Of a stretch of DNA of 64,000 nt, positions 51,735 to 61,253 are shown one piece after another. Origin of the DNA: Micromonospora aurantiaca ATCC 27029. Lineage in GTDB: Bacteria; Actinomycetota; Actinomycetes; Mycobacteriales; Micromonosporaceae. The stretch's first letter is position 1, and each line of letters opens with the position of its first letter. The notes under the pieces were generated by a model, which worked only from the letters and a program-made list of their open reading frames with translations, did no database searches and was not told the origin of the DNA. The stretch spans positions 4,596,001 to 4,660,000 of the forward strand of contig NC_014391.1 in the NCBI RefSeq assembly GCF_000145235.1. Reading direction: 5' to 3'. Position numbers and translations under genes: made by a program.

Positions 51735-54271
51735 CAGCGTTCTCCTGTCGAAAGGGGGGATATAGGAGGGGCAACAGACGCAGCCCGCAGACCGCGTAAC
51801 GTGCCGGCGACCTGCGCCCGGATCGCCGCAGGATCGATCGGCGCGGAAGGCTCGGAGCCGGTGCGCTGCGTCGGCGACCCGCCTGGCACCACGTGCGCCT
51901 GCGGGCGACGTCGTGGCAGCCCGGACGCGGTACGCCCGTCAGTGGCCGGCTCGGCAGTGGACGCTGCGGCCTGCCATCCGTCGTCGGCCGCGGTACGGAA
52001 CCCGCCGGGGCCCTCGTCGTTCTGCGGCCACAGCCACGGTGACCGGGCCGCCATCTCCCGGAACATCGGTGTGTCCGCCGGCCGGGCGCTGCCCGCGGGC
52101 AACGGGAGCGGCCGTCGCTCGCGGCGCACGAGCGGCAGCTCCATCGTCGCGTCCACCGGCGGTGACGGCACCACCGGGGACGGCTGGGTCGGGCCGGTCC
52201 AACCGGTGCCGGTCCGGGGCATCGACGGCGGCGGCGCCGGGGTGGGAGCCGGGCCGGCCGGCGGCCCGGGGGCCGGCTGGACGCGTCGCTGGATCTGGCT
52301 GGGCACGACGATCTCGCGCACGTGCACCCGGGTCACATACTCCGCTGGCACGGTCACCTCGGCTGTGATGCCGGTCGGCCGGGTCGGGGTCAGGCGCACC
52401 CGCACGCCGAACTCCGCGGCGAGGCGGGAGATCACGACCAGGCCCATCTGGTCGGTGACCGCGACATCCACCTCCGCGCTCGCCAGCAACGCGTTGGCGC
52501 GCTCCAACTGCGCGGAGGGCAGCCCCAGGCCGGCGTCCGCGACGAGGATCTGCACGTCACGCCCGGCCCACTCGGCGAACACCCGCACCTGGTCGGCGGA
52601 GAACCGGGTCGCGTTGTCCAGCAACTCCGCCAGGATCGACTTGACCGCGTCGACCGCGCGGGCGTCGATCTCAACCTCGACCAGCCGCCCCAGACTGATC
52701 CGGGCGAAGCCCTCGGTCTCCGACAACGCCGCGTTGATGAGGTCGCCGAGCTCCACCGGCTGCCGCTGCGTCTGGCCCGGGCCGCCGCCAGCCACGATCA
52801 GCAGGTTCGCGCCGTACCGCCGCAGCCGGGTCGCCTGCTGATCGGCGGCGAACACCCGCGCCAGCCGATCCGGGTCTTCCTCGTCGCGCTCAAGATCGTC
52901 GATGCTGCCCAGCAGTTGCTCCGTCAGCGCCTGTACCCGCCGCCCGACCGACGTGATCATCGCGCTCACCAGGGCGCGGCCCCGCGCCTGATCCACCGTC
53001 GCGTCCACCGCCGACCGCAGAACCCCATTGAAGGCATCCGCGACTCGGCCCACCTCATCCCGGCCGACCACCGGCACCGCCACGCCGCCAGCACCCTCGG
53101 CTAGCCGCTGCGCCTCCGCGGGATCCGACGTCGCCCGCAGCCGCCCGACCAGCGCCGGCAGCTCGACGTCGGCGACCCGCCGCGCGCCCTGCTCCAGCGT
53201 TGACAGCTGCCCGACCAGCGACCGCGCCACCCGCAACGCGGTGAACACGGCAACCACGAGCATCACCGTCAGTACACCGGCCTGGAGCACGGCAGAGCGG
53301 ACCTGCTCCATCCACAGGTCATCGGCGGCATTCCCGATGTCGTCGTTCACGGCTGCCTGCACCTGGGCCAGCAGGTCCGCCCGGCTGGTCATCACCCGGC
53401 TCCACTGCTCGGCGCCACCCGCCAGCCGCACTGGCTCGTACACGCCCGTGCCCGACACCGCTCCGTCCAACCGCACGCCGGCCAGCACGTCCGGGCCGGT
53501 CAACGTCCGGCCCAGCAGCGCCCGCCACGACGGCCGCGCGAGACCATCAAACTCGCGTAGCGCCTCGTCCTGGCTCGATCGCGCGGCAACGACTTCGGCA
53601 TGCAGCGCCGGAGTCAACCGGCGTGCCGCCACCGCCTGCAACACCGCCACCTGCTGCTGACCCACCGACTCGCGGGCCCGCGACAACGCCGCCGACGCCC
53701 GAATCTCATCCGCGAGTTCAGGTGTCACCCCGCTCTGCGCCACCGCAGGAAGCACGCTGTCGAGGTCCGCGATCACGATCCGGTAGCCGAACGCGACTGC
53801 CGACAGCGATACCAGCCCGTCGCCGCGCACCCGCTGCCGCTGAGCGGCCACATCCGCCAAGCTGGCGTCTGCTCTGACTAGCACCGCCCTCACGGACTCC
53901 GGGACGTCGTCAAGCCGGTCGCGCTGCTCGTGGAACCGCGATACCGCGCGATCCGTGTCCTGAACCGCACGCTCGAAGGCAGCTGGAGTGACTTTCGAGC
54001 CGGGCAGCAGCAGACCCACCGCAGCGTTCCGCTCGGCCTGAAGCCGCTGCGTCACCTCCGCGCCGGCCGTACTCGCGGCAAACATGTCACCGGCGCGCTG
54101 CGCAGCTCCAGCCTCCCGGACAGAAGCCCAGAGGCCGAACCCTGTCGAGAGCACCGCGGCCAATACGGTCGGCACGACAATCAGTGCCGCCTTGAGCCGA
54201 ACAGGAAGGTCCGCCAACGGACGCGTCCTCGCGGCGATGCCTCGTCTCGCAGCGCTTTCCAAACCCGTCAC
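51734..54271 (-). CDS. Conservon-type sensor kinase with nitrate/nitrite-sensing-like domain
   Basis: 845 residues. Membrane helices at about 27-48 and 329-347 enclose a helical extracellular NIT-like sensor domain. A HAMP region (345-425) precedes a dimerisation segment and the HATPase (N-box ELLDNATRFS 549-558, G1 DAGLGL 579-584). The C-terminal ~200 residues are Pro-rich and disordered. The position where relatives have a His (LDHLATR) reads ADQQATR near 476-482, so the usual phosphoacceptor may be absent. The GTG start overlaps the stop of a small membrane-protein gene. Confidence 0.88.
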   Translation of the reverse strand: MTGLESAARRGIAARTRPLADLPVRLKAALIVVPTVLAAVLSTGFGLWASVREAGAAQRAGDMFAASTAGAEVTQRLQAERNAAVGLLLPGSKVTPAAFERAVQDTDRAVSRFHEQRDRLDDVPESVRAVLVRADASLADVAAQRQRVRGDGLVSLSAVAFGYRIVIADLDSVLPAVAQSGVTPELADEIRASAALSRARESVGQQQVAVLQAVAARRLTPALHAEVVAARSSQDEALREFDGLARPSWRALLGRTLTGPDVLAGVRLDGAVSGTGVYEPVRLAGGAEQWSRVMTSRADLLAQVQAAVNDDIGNAADDLWMEQVRSAVLQAGVLTVMLVVAVFTALRVARSLVGQLSTLEQGARRVADVELPALVGRLRATSDPAEAQRLAEGAGGVAVPVVGRDEVGRVADAFNGVLRSAVDATVDQARGRALVSAMITSVGRRVQALTEQLLGSIDDLERDEEDPDRLARVFAADQQATRLRRYGANLLIVAGGGPGQTQRQPVELGDLINAALSETEGFARISLGRLVEVEIDARAVDAVKSILAELLDNATRFSADQVRVFAEWAGRDVQILVADAGLGLPSAQLERANALLASAEVDVAVTDQMGLVVISRLAAEFGVRVRLTPTRPTGITAEVTVPAEYVTRVHVREIVVPSQIQRRVQPAPGPPAGPAPTPAPPPSMPRTGTGWTGPTQPSPVVPSPPVDATMELPLVRRERRPLPLPAGSARPADTPMFREMAARSPWLWPQNDEGPGGFRTAADDGWQAAASTAEPATDGRTASGLPRRRPQAHVVPGGSPTQRTGSEPSAPIDPAAIRAQVAGTLRGLRAASVAPPISPLSTGER

Positions 54272-54546
54272 CTCTGCCCTGATTCTGCTGGTATTCCAAC
54301 GTGCTGCTGACCTTCACGAATCAGCCGGCCACTGCCAGAGTCCGGTTCGCAGGTGGCGCAACGAAGAGAACCACCGCACCGGCCACACCACCGTCGGGAA
54401 GTCCGATAAGTGACCATCCCGGCCAGCCAGCCGATAGCCAGACTGACCAGGACGGCAATCGCCGATAGCAACACAGCGGCACCGCCCGTCTGAGTGACCG
54501 TCAATACCGATCGGCAGTGGAACGCTCTAGCTGAACCATTAGTCAT
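54268..54546 (-). CDS. Small membrane protein with a zinc-ribbon-like CxxC pair
   Basis: 92 residues. One hydrophobic helix (AVLLSAIAVLVSLAIGWLAG) is followed by CGRCGGSLRCATC, two CxxC pairs that may bind zinc, and a polar tail. The stop overlaps the kinase GTG (GTGA), so it is the first gene of the conservon-transporter operon. No family recognised. The ribosome site is weak and the true start may lie at a TTG further in. Confidence 0.55.
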   Translation of the reverse strand: MTNGSARAFHCRSVLTVTQTGGAAVLLSAIAVLVSLAIGWLAGMVTYRTSRRWCGRCGGSLRCATCEPDSGSGRLIREGQQHVGIPAESGQR

Positions 54547-54580
54547 TCACCGAAATCATGCCGAGCAGAGGTCAGCGCTG

Positions 54581-54628
54581 GGAATACCCACTTCCGGTCC
54601 GACTTGGCATACCGACTTGCGGTCCGAC
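54581..54628 (+). promoter_or_regulatory. Duplicated promoter motif upstream of an XRE/DUF397 pair
   Basis: ATACCCACTTCCGGTCCGAC (54584-54603) and ATACCGACTTGCGGTCCGAC (54609-54628) are near-identical direct copies, 25 nt apart start to start. The second is identical over 20 bp to a site at 63620-63639 upstream of another regulator, in the same orientation relative to the gene. It is probably a shared operator. Confidence 0.6.
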
Positions 54629-54761
54629 CAGCACCTGGCCTGCGCAAACAGCGGCGGACCGCGCGCTAGCTCAGAGTCCACCAAGCGATAGCGGGGTTAC
54701 AGTGAGCACACCCGACCGACTGCACCGTCGACCGGGGTTGCGTGGTCCCTGGAGGCTGCCG

Positions 54762-55649
54762 GTGAATCGCCCTAGTCCGTATGTCCGCCGACAATGGCTC
54801 GGACGTGAAGTCCGCCGACTGCGGGAGGAGCATGACATCACGAGCGAGTCGATCGCCCGTGCGCTGAGATTTTCGCGGCAGCAGATCAGCGCGCTGGAGA
54901 ACGGGCATCTCGGCCCGGACATCGATCTTGTCAGCGGAATCTGTGACTACCTCGCGGTCGGTGTGAATCGGCGGGCCGCGATTATGGACGCCGCCGCCGA
55001 TGGTTGGGCGCGTGGGTGGTGGGTGGCCGACGCACAACGGATGGGAAGCCGACAGGCCGTCTACGCGGATCTGGAAAGCGGCACCAAGACGCTAACCGAG
55101 TACGCCATTTCACTGATCCCCGGCCTACTTCAGACTCCCGCCTACGCCGCTGCGCGGCTTCGCAGCGAACCGGCCCGCCACGGCGACGGGTTCGATCCCG
55201 CTACCGCAGTCGCCGCCCGCGCTCGCCGTCAGAGCCTGGTGCTCGCTGCCGGCGGGCCGCGCTACGAAGCCGTCATCGACGAGAGCGCGATCCGGCGACG
55301 CGCCGCTGACCCCGTCGTCGTCGCGGAACAGCTTCGACACGTCATCGCCGTATGCACGAACCACCCATCCGTGGTCGTCCAGGTGCCGCCGTCCGACACG
55401 TCGATCACAGGTCACAGCGCGCCCCGGTCGGCGTACTCGCTCTACCGCTATCGCGATCCGCAGGGCTCACAGGCTGTCGCGGTCGACACCCTGACCCGCG
55501 ACATCATTCACACCGATCCGGATGAACTGGACCCCTACGTGAGCCTGCACAGCCGACTCAAGGCCGCAGCGCTCGATCCCGCGTCAAGCATCCGTCTCCT
55601 CCGCGCCGCGGCAGAGAGTCTGGCACCCACCGAAGGAGCCTCGATATGA
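54762..55649 (+). CDS. XRE-family regulator with DUF5753 domain
   Basis: 295 residues from GTG 54762, which follows GGAGGCT. Helix-turn-helix: LGREVRRLREEHDITSESIA, RALRFSRQQISALENGHLGP. The DUF5753 ligand-type domain follows: LIPGLLQTPAYAAARLRSEP, ARRQSLVLAAGGPRYEAVID, ESAIRRR and SAPRSAYSLYRYRDPQGSQA. Such proteins are nearly always paired with a DUF397 protein, as here by ATGA overlap, and regulate development or antibiotic production. Confidence 0.92.
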   Translation: MNRPSPYVRRQWLGREVRRLREEHDITSESIARALRFSRQQISALENGHLGPDIDLVSGICDYLAVGVNRRAAIMDAAADGWARGWWVADAQRMGSRQAVYADLESGTKTLTEYAISLIPGLLQTPAYAAARLRSEPARHGDGFDPATAVAARARRQSLVLAAGGPRYEAVIDESAIRRRAADPVVVAEQLRHVIAVCTNHPSVVVQVPPSDTSITGHSAPRSAYSLYRYRDPQGSQAVAVDTLTRDIIHTDPDELDPYVSLHSRLKAAALDPASSIRLLRAAAESLAPTEGASI

Positions 55650-55864
55650 CCACCCGGCCCAGCACCCAGTCCAGCTGGCGCAAGTCCAGTCACAGCGACG
55701 AGGGCAACTGCATCGAAGTCGCCGACACCCACGAACCGATCCTGGTACGCGACTCCAAGAACAGCGCCGGACCGGTACTGCGATTCGCCCCCGAGCAATG
55801 GCACACCTTCACACAGGCCGTACGTGATCACGGCTTCTCTACTCCGACGGCAAGCAAGCAGTAG
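55646..55864 (+). CDS. DUF397 protein
   Basis: 72 residues, one complete DUF397 domain: SSWRKSSHSDEGNCIEVADT, LVRDSKNSAGPVLRFAPEQW and HTFTQAVRDHG. In known pairs (BldB/WhiJ-like systems) the small DUF397 protein controls the XRE partner. The start overlaps the partner's stop. Confidence 0.93.
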   Translation: MTTRPSTQSSWRKSSHSDEGNCIEVADTHEPILVRDSKNSAGPVLRFAPEQWHTFTQAVRDHGFSTPTASKQ

Positions 55865-56456
55865 CAGAGCACCTCGCGACACTGCATCTCGGGCGGCCGA
55901 GGCCGGGCCTTCCGGTCTCGCGACGCCACTCAAGGCCGCCTTGACTCTGCGTGATCCTGACGCCACGATGGCAGCAGCCAGCCGCGCGATGTCTACGGCC
56001 TCGACTGAGGGACGCCCGGTGAGTTCGCACGTCTACTTGAGTCCGGTTGGGTCCACGGGAGGGTGTCGGTGCCTCGTCATCCGGACACGCAGATCACGCC
56101 GAACGCACAGCTCGCCGACAAACGCGCGGGCTTGCCGTCACCGCGGCGCCCCGGACAGCGCATGTCCCGGACCGAGCTGGCCGACGCCGTGAACACCGCC
56201 CTGGATCAGCTCTACCCAGACCGCGACCTCACCGCCCAATGTGTCGACCACCGGTGGATCGGCAAGCTGGAACGCGGAGAACACCGATGGCCCAGCGAAG
56301 AACGGCGTGCCGCGCTACGACTCGTCCTCGGCGCCGCACGTGACACCGATCTCGGCCTCTACAGCCCACGGCGCACCAGTGCACCGGCTTCTGCCGACCA
56401 CGCCCGCGAGGTCCCGAACACCCCTTCACTCACCGATGAGACTGCCGAGCCGCTAG

Positions 56457-57527
56457 CTGTAATGCCCATGAGGGTTGTTGACGGCGTGGCGGCTTGAGAC
56501 GAGGCGAGACCTCCGGCGAGGTGTGAGGTGCTGACGCCCACACGGAACCGGAGGTCTCCATGGCCCACCGTAATGCCCGGCTGACCATCCACGGCCGGCG
56601 GCTGCTCATCACGCGTGTCGTTGACCAGGGTCGGCCGGTGGCCCACGTCGTGAAGGAACTGGGCTGTTCTCGGGCCACCGGCTACAAGTGGCTACAGCGG
56701 TGGCGGGCCGAGGGCGACGCTGGTCTGCGGGATCGATCCAGCCGGGCTCACCACCAGCCGCACAAGACGCCCGCCCAGTTGGAGGCGCGGGTCTGCCAAC
56801 TGCGCCAGGAACGCAAACTCGGAGCTCGCCGGCTCGGACCGTTGCTCGGGATGCCGGCCTCGACGGTGCACGCCGTTCTGACGCGGCACGGTCTACACCG
56901 CCTGGCCTGGCTCGACCGGCCCACCGGTCAGCTCATCCGCCGCTACGAGCGCGACCGGCCCGGCGAGCTGATCCACGTCGACGTCAAGAAACTCGGCCGG
57001 GTTCGCGACGGCGGCGGCTGGCGCATCTTGGGCCGCGACAGCCTGGAACACCGCCGTGCCCGCACCGCCGGCCGTGTCGGCTTCGACTACGTGCACTGCG
57101 CCATCGACGACCACACCCGTCTCGCCTACGCCGAGATCCACCCCGACGAGAAGACCGACACCTGTGCCGGCTTCCTCCGCCGCGCCGCCGAGCACTTCGC
57201 CACCCACGGAATCACCCGCGTCGAACGCGTCACGACCGACAACGCATTGACCTACCGCCGCGGCCGAGCCTGGCACCAGACCCTGACCGACCTCGGTGCC
57301 ACCGCCCGCTTCACCCGCCGCTACCGACCACAGACCAACGGCAAAGCCGAACGCTTCAACCGCACCCTGTGCGACGAATGGGCCTACGCCCAACCCTTCA
57401 CCAACAACCAGCAACGCGCTGACGCTCTACCCGCCTGGCTGCACACCTACAACCACCACCGCAACCACACCTCGCTCGGCGGCAAACCACCCATCAGCCG
57501 CGTCAACAACGCTGCTGGGCATTACAG
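56457..57527 (+). mobile_element. IS481-family element
   Basis: 1071 bp. The ends are imperfect inverted repeats starting CTGTAATGCCCA and including GGTTGTTGAC / GCGTTGTTGAC. It is flanked by CTAG direct repeats (56453-56456 and 57528-57531), a 4-bp target duplication. The clean edges and exact frame of the host gene suggest a recent insertion. Confidence 0.92.
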
Positions 57528-57531
57528 CTAG
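56560..57531 (+). CDS. IS481-family transposase
   Basis: 323 residues. Helix-turn-helix (HVVKELGCSRATGYKWLQRW), then the rve integrase core: ELIHVDVKKLGRV (first Asp), VTTDNALTYRRGRAWHQTLT (second Asp) and YRPQTNGKAERFNRTLCDEW (Glu). The stop codon TAG overlaps the right-hand CTAG target duplication, so the last base comes from the host. It looks intact and possibly active. Confidence 0.95.
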   Translation: MAHRNARLTIHGRRLLITRVVDQGRPVAHVVKELGCSRATGYKWLQRWRAEGDAGLRDRSSRAHHQPHKTPAQLEARVCQLRQERKLGARRLGPLLGMPASTVHAVLTRHGLHRLAWLDRPTGQLIRRYERDRPGELIHVDVKKLGRVRDGGGWRILGRDSLEHRRARTAGRVGFDYVHCAIDDHTRLAYAEIHPDEKTDTCAGFLRRAAEHFATHGITRVERVTTDNALTYRRGRAWHQTLTDLGATARFTRRYRPQTNGKAERFNRTLCDEWAYAQPFTNNQQRADALPAWLHTYNHHRNHTSLGGKPPISRVNNAAGHYS

Positions 57532-58546
57532 CGCAGCCGCAGGGCGTAACGTCCGATGATGTGAGGCGAAGGACCGTGGTGGCGTTAGGTGTGATGGCCG
57601 CTCTCGCAGGCGCCGAACAGCGCCTACCAGACTTCACCAACGGCAGGGCACGCAAGATCGGTGTCGGCGACGTGGTGCCGTTGGAACACAGTGTGAGACA
57701 TCTGTACAGCCTCGACTATCAGATCGGCGGCGGCAGCCTGTGGCAGGCCGCCGCCGCCAAAGTTCGCGACGGCTACTCGATGCTGGAACAAGGCTCCTAC
57801 TCCCCTCCAACCGAGAGCCGGCTCCTCAGGGCCACCGCCCGACTGGAGATGTGCACCGGATGGCTCGCCCTCGACGCGGGCGAGCATGTCGTCGCACGCA
57901 CACGCTTCACCGAAGCGCTGATCCTGGCGCGACAGGCGCAGGATCCAGAGGTCGAAACGGCAGCCCTTACCTACCTGGCAGGTCAGGCCAACTCACTCAA
58001 CCGACCGCGAGAGGCCCTCCGCTTCGCCTCATCCGCCGCGCAGGTACCAACGATCAATCAGCACCCGCGCTTGGCCGCCATCCCCTGGCTGCGTCTCGCC
58101 GTCGCGTCATCGCTTACAGGCGATGCGCGCGCCTCCGAAACTGCCATCACGAACGCACGGAGGATCGTCGACCGCGACAGCGAGAAACCAGCCGCAGAAT
58201 GGTGCTCCTTCCTGGGCCACACCGAGATCGATGGACTCCACGGCACATGCGAACTGACACTCGGCCGACCGGCCCGCGCGGAGAAGTTACTCGACAAAGC
58301 TGTCAGCGGCTACAGCGACGGTTACGCCCGAAACCGGGCGTTGTACCGCGTTCGGCTCGCCCATGCACGCCTCCTGCAGGGTGAACCGGTGGGTGCGGCC
58401 TACGCAGCGAAAGCCGCACTGGACGACATGGTTGGGGAAGTGGAAAGCTGGCGAGTCTCCACAGAAATGGCTAAGGTGTCACACCTTTTCGCAGCCCACC
58501 ACGGCGTTGCCGGGGTTGACTCCTTTCTCGACCGATACCGAAAGAC

Positions 58547-59131
58547 GTGACCATGGAGATAGACGAGCAGATCCATACCGTGCGAATCCGAAGGCTGAAA
58601 CAAGATTCCTTCCACGAATACCGGGATGAGCTGATCGAGGTTTATGAAGAGGTATACGCGGAACAGCTGGATGATCCGTTCTTCTCGCCAGAGAGGTACT
58701 GGAGCCGGCTCAGGGCCTACGCGGCAAGGGACGGGTTTCGGGCTGTTGTCGGCGAGGTCGACGGAACGCTGATCGGATATGCCCTGGGATACAGGTTGCC
58801 CGCGGAGACGCGGTGGTGGCAAGGGCTGCGATCCGACGTGGACGTCAAGGCACTCGTTGAAACCGGCACCAGGACGTTTGCCCTCAACGAAATCATGGTG
58901 CGTAAGAGATGGCGGCGTCGTGGGATCGCACGACAGCTGCATGATTCCCTCATTGAGGAGGCTAGCGAGGAGAGAGCAACGCTACTCGTACTGCCCGACA
59001 ATGTTGCCGCCCAGGCGGCATACCGCAGTTGGGGGTGGCAAAGGATCGGCGAACTTCAGCCCTTCGACGACGCCCCCGTATACGATTCGATGATTCTCGA
59101 CTTCACTGAGTCGCGACCTGCGGCGGACTGA
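58547..59131 (+). CDS. GNAT-family N-acetyltransferase
   Basis: 194 residues from GTG 58547, which overlaps the regulator's stop (GTGA); ATG 58553 is an alternative. GNAT motif A is LNEIMVRKRWRRRGIARQLH, with the acetyl-CoA loop RRRGIA; motif B is ATLLVLPDNVAAQAAYRSWG, then WQRIGELQPFDDAPVYDSMI. The N-terminal part (HEYRDELIEVYEEVYAEQLD) is acidic. Coupling to an XRE/TPR regulator suggests that both act in one pathway, now damaged by the IS481 insertion upstream. Confidence 0.85.
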   Translation: MTMEIDEQIHTVRIRRLKQDSFHEYRDELIEVYEEVYAEQLDDPFFSPERYWSRLRAYAARDGFRAVVGEVDGTLIGYALGYRLPAETRWWQGLRSDVDVKALVETGTRTFALNEIMVRKRWRRRGIARQLHDSLIEEASEERATLLVLPDNVAAQAAYRSWGWQRIGELQPFDDAPVYDSMILDFTESRPAAD

Positions 59132-59363
59132 TTGTGGCCGCGCCATCGACGTCTGAAAAGAATGCTGCTACTGTCTGCCATGGTGTTGATGGAACCCGCC
59201 GGAATCCACGCCGCGCTACCGATTGCCCCGGGGTACATCGCGCTGCCCGGGCTTGCTATGAACGAGAGGCGCCCGATCGCCATGACCTGGATTCCCGGTG
59301 GCGACATCTGGCACGGCGGTGTCACATCCTGGGCTGGCGATCGAGCGAAGGTCCCAGCAGCGC

Positions 59364-59822
59364 ATGCGTAGCCACAATCTGACCCCAGGACGAATGATCA
59401 GTGTGGTTTTCGACCACAGTGACGACTTCTTCACCGCCCTCGCCGAAGCCTGCCGCGCCCACGACATCAAGCAGGGCTACATCCCGATGTTCATCGCCGG
59501 CTTGTCCACCGCCAAGATCGTCGGCACCTGTCAACGCCTCGACAATCCCAACGCCCCCGTCTGGACCCACGTCGACCTCACCAACGTCGAAGCACTCGGT
59601 GGCGGAACCATCGCCTGGGACGACACTAACCAGAAGATTCTCCCCCACATCCACATCACCGCCGGACTCAAGGAATACAGCGCTACCGCTCACACCAGCC
59701 ATCTACTGGATGCCACCGTTCAATTCCTTACCGAAATGCTCATTATCGAGGTGGTCTCACCCGCCAGGCGTCGACTACCCAACAGCACCCTCTACGACGT
59801 GCCACAACTGCATCTCGACTAG
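59364..59822 (+). CDS. PPC/DUF296-domain protein
   Basis: 152 residues, one complete PPC (plants and prokaryotes conserved) domain: HNLTPGRMISVVFDHSDDFF, EACRAHDIKQGYIPMFIAGL, GTIAWDDTNQKILPHIHITA (with the PHIHI metal-site-like motif) and ATVQFLTEMLIIEVVSP. In plants it accompanies AT-hooks; bacterial stand-alone forms trimerise and have unknown roles. Its stop codon TAG lies inside the CTAG target duplication of the IS701 element. ATG 59364 was chosen for domain fit. Confidence 0.85.
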   Translation: MRSHNLTPGRMISVVFDHSDDFFTALAEACRAHDIKQGYIPMFIAGLSTAKIVGTCQRLDNPNAPVWTHVDLTNVEALGGGTIAWDDTNQKILPHIHITAGLKEYSATAHTSHLLDATVQFLTEMLIIEVVSPARRRLPNSTLYDVPQLHLD

Positions 59823-61253
59823 TACTCCAGCCGGGGATTGTGATCACGGCTCGGTGAGGGCTTGCCGGGCGTAGTGGCTGGTCATGGCTCGTTGTTGGTG
59901 ACGGCGTCGGCGTACGGACCAGAGCAGTGGGTCGCAGTGGCGGCGGGTGGGTTCGATGATCAGGATGTTGAACAGGTGGCGTAGTTCGTTGGCGGTCAGC
60001 GCGATCAGCCCGGCCGGGTCGGGACGGCTGCGGTGGGTGGTCGCGGCGGCGAGGAAGGCGTGGGCGAGGATCGCCAGGGTGGTCCAGCGGTGCCAGGACG
60101 TCCAGCGGCGGTTCTGGTGCTGGTCCAGGCCGAGTCCGGTCTTCGCGGCTTGGAACGACTCTTCGATCTTCCAGCGGCGGCCGGCCACCAGGACGAGGCT
60201 GCGTAGCGGGACGGTCTCGGATGCCCAGCAGCGGTAGAAGGCCAGCTCACCGGTGCGGCGGTTGCGGCGGATCAGCAGCCAGTGGTGCCCGCCGTGGGCG
60301 TCGGCGGCGTGTGGCAGTGCGGTGAAGGACCAGTCGTAGTAGCGGTAGCCTTTCGCGCCTCGACCCGCGGAGAGCCGCTGCCAGGCGGTGGCGGGAAGAC
60401 CGGCGGCGAGGGCGTCAGCGCGGTAGACGCCAAGGCCGGTGGTCACCTGATGAGAGCAGGCCACGGCCAAGACGTAGCCCAGTCGCAGCTGTCGGAGCTG
60501 GGCTGCCAGGCGTGGATCGTTGCCGTAGGCCTCGTCGCCGGCTACCCATCGACACGGCAGCCCGGCGGTGACCGCTGCGGTGATCATCCGAGACGACAGC
60601 TGTGGCTTGGTCGCGAACCGCACCTGCTCAGGGACGCCGGCCTCGGCGCGGCGCTCAGGGTCGTCGCACCAGGATTTGGGGAGGTAGAGCGCCGTGTCGA
60701 GCATCGCGTGACCAGCATCGGTGGCGTAGACGAGGTGCACGGCCACCTGACAGTTCTCGATCTTCCCGGCGGTGCCCGAATACTGCCGCTGCACGCCGAC
60801 GGTGTGCCGGCCCTTCTTCAGATCGCCCGTCTCGTCGATGACCAGCACAGCCTCAGCATCACCGAGGTGGTGGCCGACGAACTCACGGACATCGGCACGG
60901 ACCTCGGCATCGTCCCACTTCACCCGGGTCAGCAGGTCCTGCATCCCATCCGGACCCGCGTCACCGGCATGCTCCGCGATCGTCCAGCAGTTTTTCCGCG
61001 GTAACGGCGCCAGCAAGCCCCGAACGAAGTCACACACCCGACGGCGAGGCTCTGGCCTGCGGAAACGCTGCCCGATCGTCAGCATCAGGTCGTCGAACAA
61101 CACCCGCCACCGCTGGGCGTCTACCCTGTATCCGGCAGCCACCGCTGCATCATGGTCAGTCCACACAACCGCCCATGATCGACGGTGGCTGCCCTCGTTC
61201 CCGCACCACACCGAACCGCAGCTCAGCCAAGGTCAACAACCCCGGCTGGAGTA
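59823..61253 (-). mobile_element. IS701-family element
   Basis: 1431 bp. The ends are inverted repeats beginning TACTCCAGCCGGGG on both sides. CTAG direct repeats flank it (59819-59822 and 61254-61257), matching the 4-bp YTAR target known for IS701. It carries one leftward transposase gene. Confidence 0.92.
59844..61211 (-). CDS. IS701-family transposase
   Basis: Up to 455 residues; the start is uncertain and a later start near the VVWTDHDAAV segment would also fit. DDE-type core: EAVLVIDETGDLKKGRHTVG (first Asp), CRWVAGDEAYGNDPRLAAQL (second Asp) and WKIEESFQAAKTGLGLDQHQ (Glu), with WHRWTTLAILAHAFLAA behind it. The sequence appears complete. Confidence 0.93.
   Translation of the reverse strand: MWCGNEGSHRRSWAVVWTDHDAAVAAGYRVDAQRWRVLFDDLMLTIGQRFRRPEPRRRVCDFVRGLLAPLPRKNCWTIAEHAGDAGPDGMQDLLTRVKWDDAEVRADVREFVGHHLGDAEAVLVIDETGDLKKGRHTVGVQRQYSGTAGKIENCQVAVHLVYATDAGHAMLDTALYLPKSWCDDPERRAEAGVPEQVRFATKPQLSSRMITAAVTAGLPCRWVAGDEAYGNDPRLAAQLRQLRLGYVLAVACSHQVTTGLGVYRADALAAGLPATAWQRLSAGRGAKGYRYYDWSFTALPHAADAHGGHHWLLIRRNRRTGELAFYRCWASETVPLRSLVLVAGRRWKIEESFQAAKTGLGLDQHQNRRWTSWHRWTTLAILAHAFLAAATTHRSRPDPAGLIALTANELRHLFNILIIEPTRRHCDPLLWSVRRRRHQQRAMTSHYARQALTEP

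Larger units (their letters stand above)
56069..58550 (+). pseudogene. XRE/TPR regulator interrupted by an IS481 element
   Basis: The 5' part (56069-56456) encodes the N-terminal DNA-binding region (GQRMSRTELADAVNTALDQL, VDHRWIGKLERGEHRWPSEE). The 3' part (57532-58550) encodes the hinge VRRRTVVALGVMAALAG and the TPR-like domain (SRLLRATARLEMCTGWLALD, LAGQANSLNRPREALRFASS). Removing the element and one CTAG copy restores a continuous frame of exactly 469 codons through EPLAQPQGVTSDDVRRRT. GTG 56069 follows GGGAGGG and aligns with the start of the intact homologue at 63522. As it stands the product loses its sensor domain. A GNAT gene is coupled to its end. Confidence 0.9.

Noticed and set aside
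59162..59371. 69-codon frame before the PPC gene
   Set aside because: Codon use is mixed, no family is recognisable and it overlaps the likely PPC start region.
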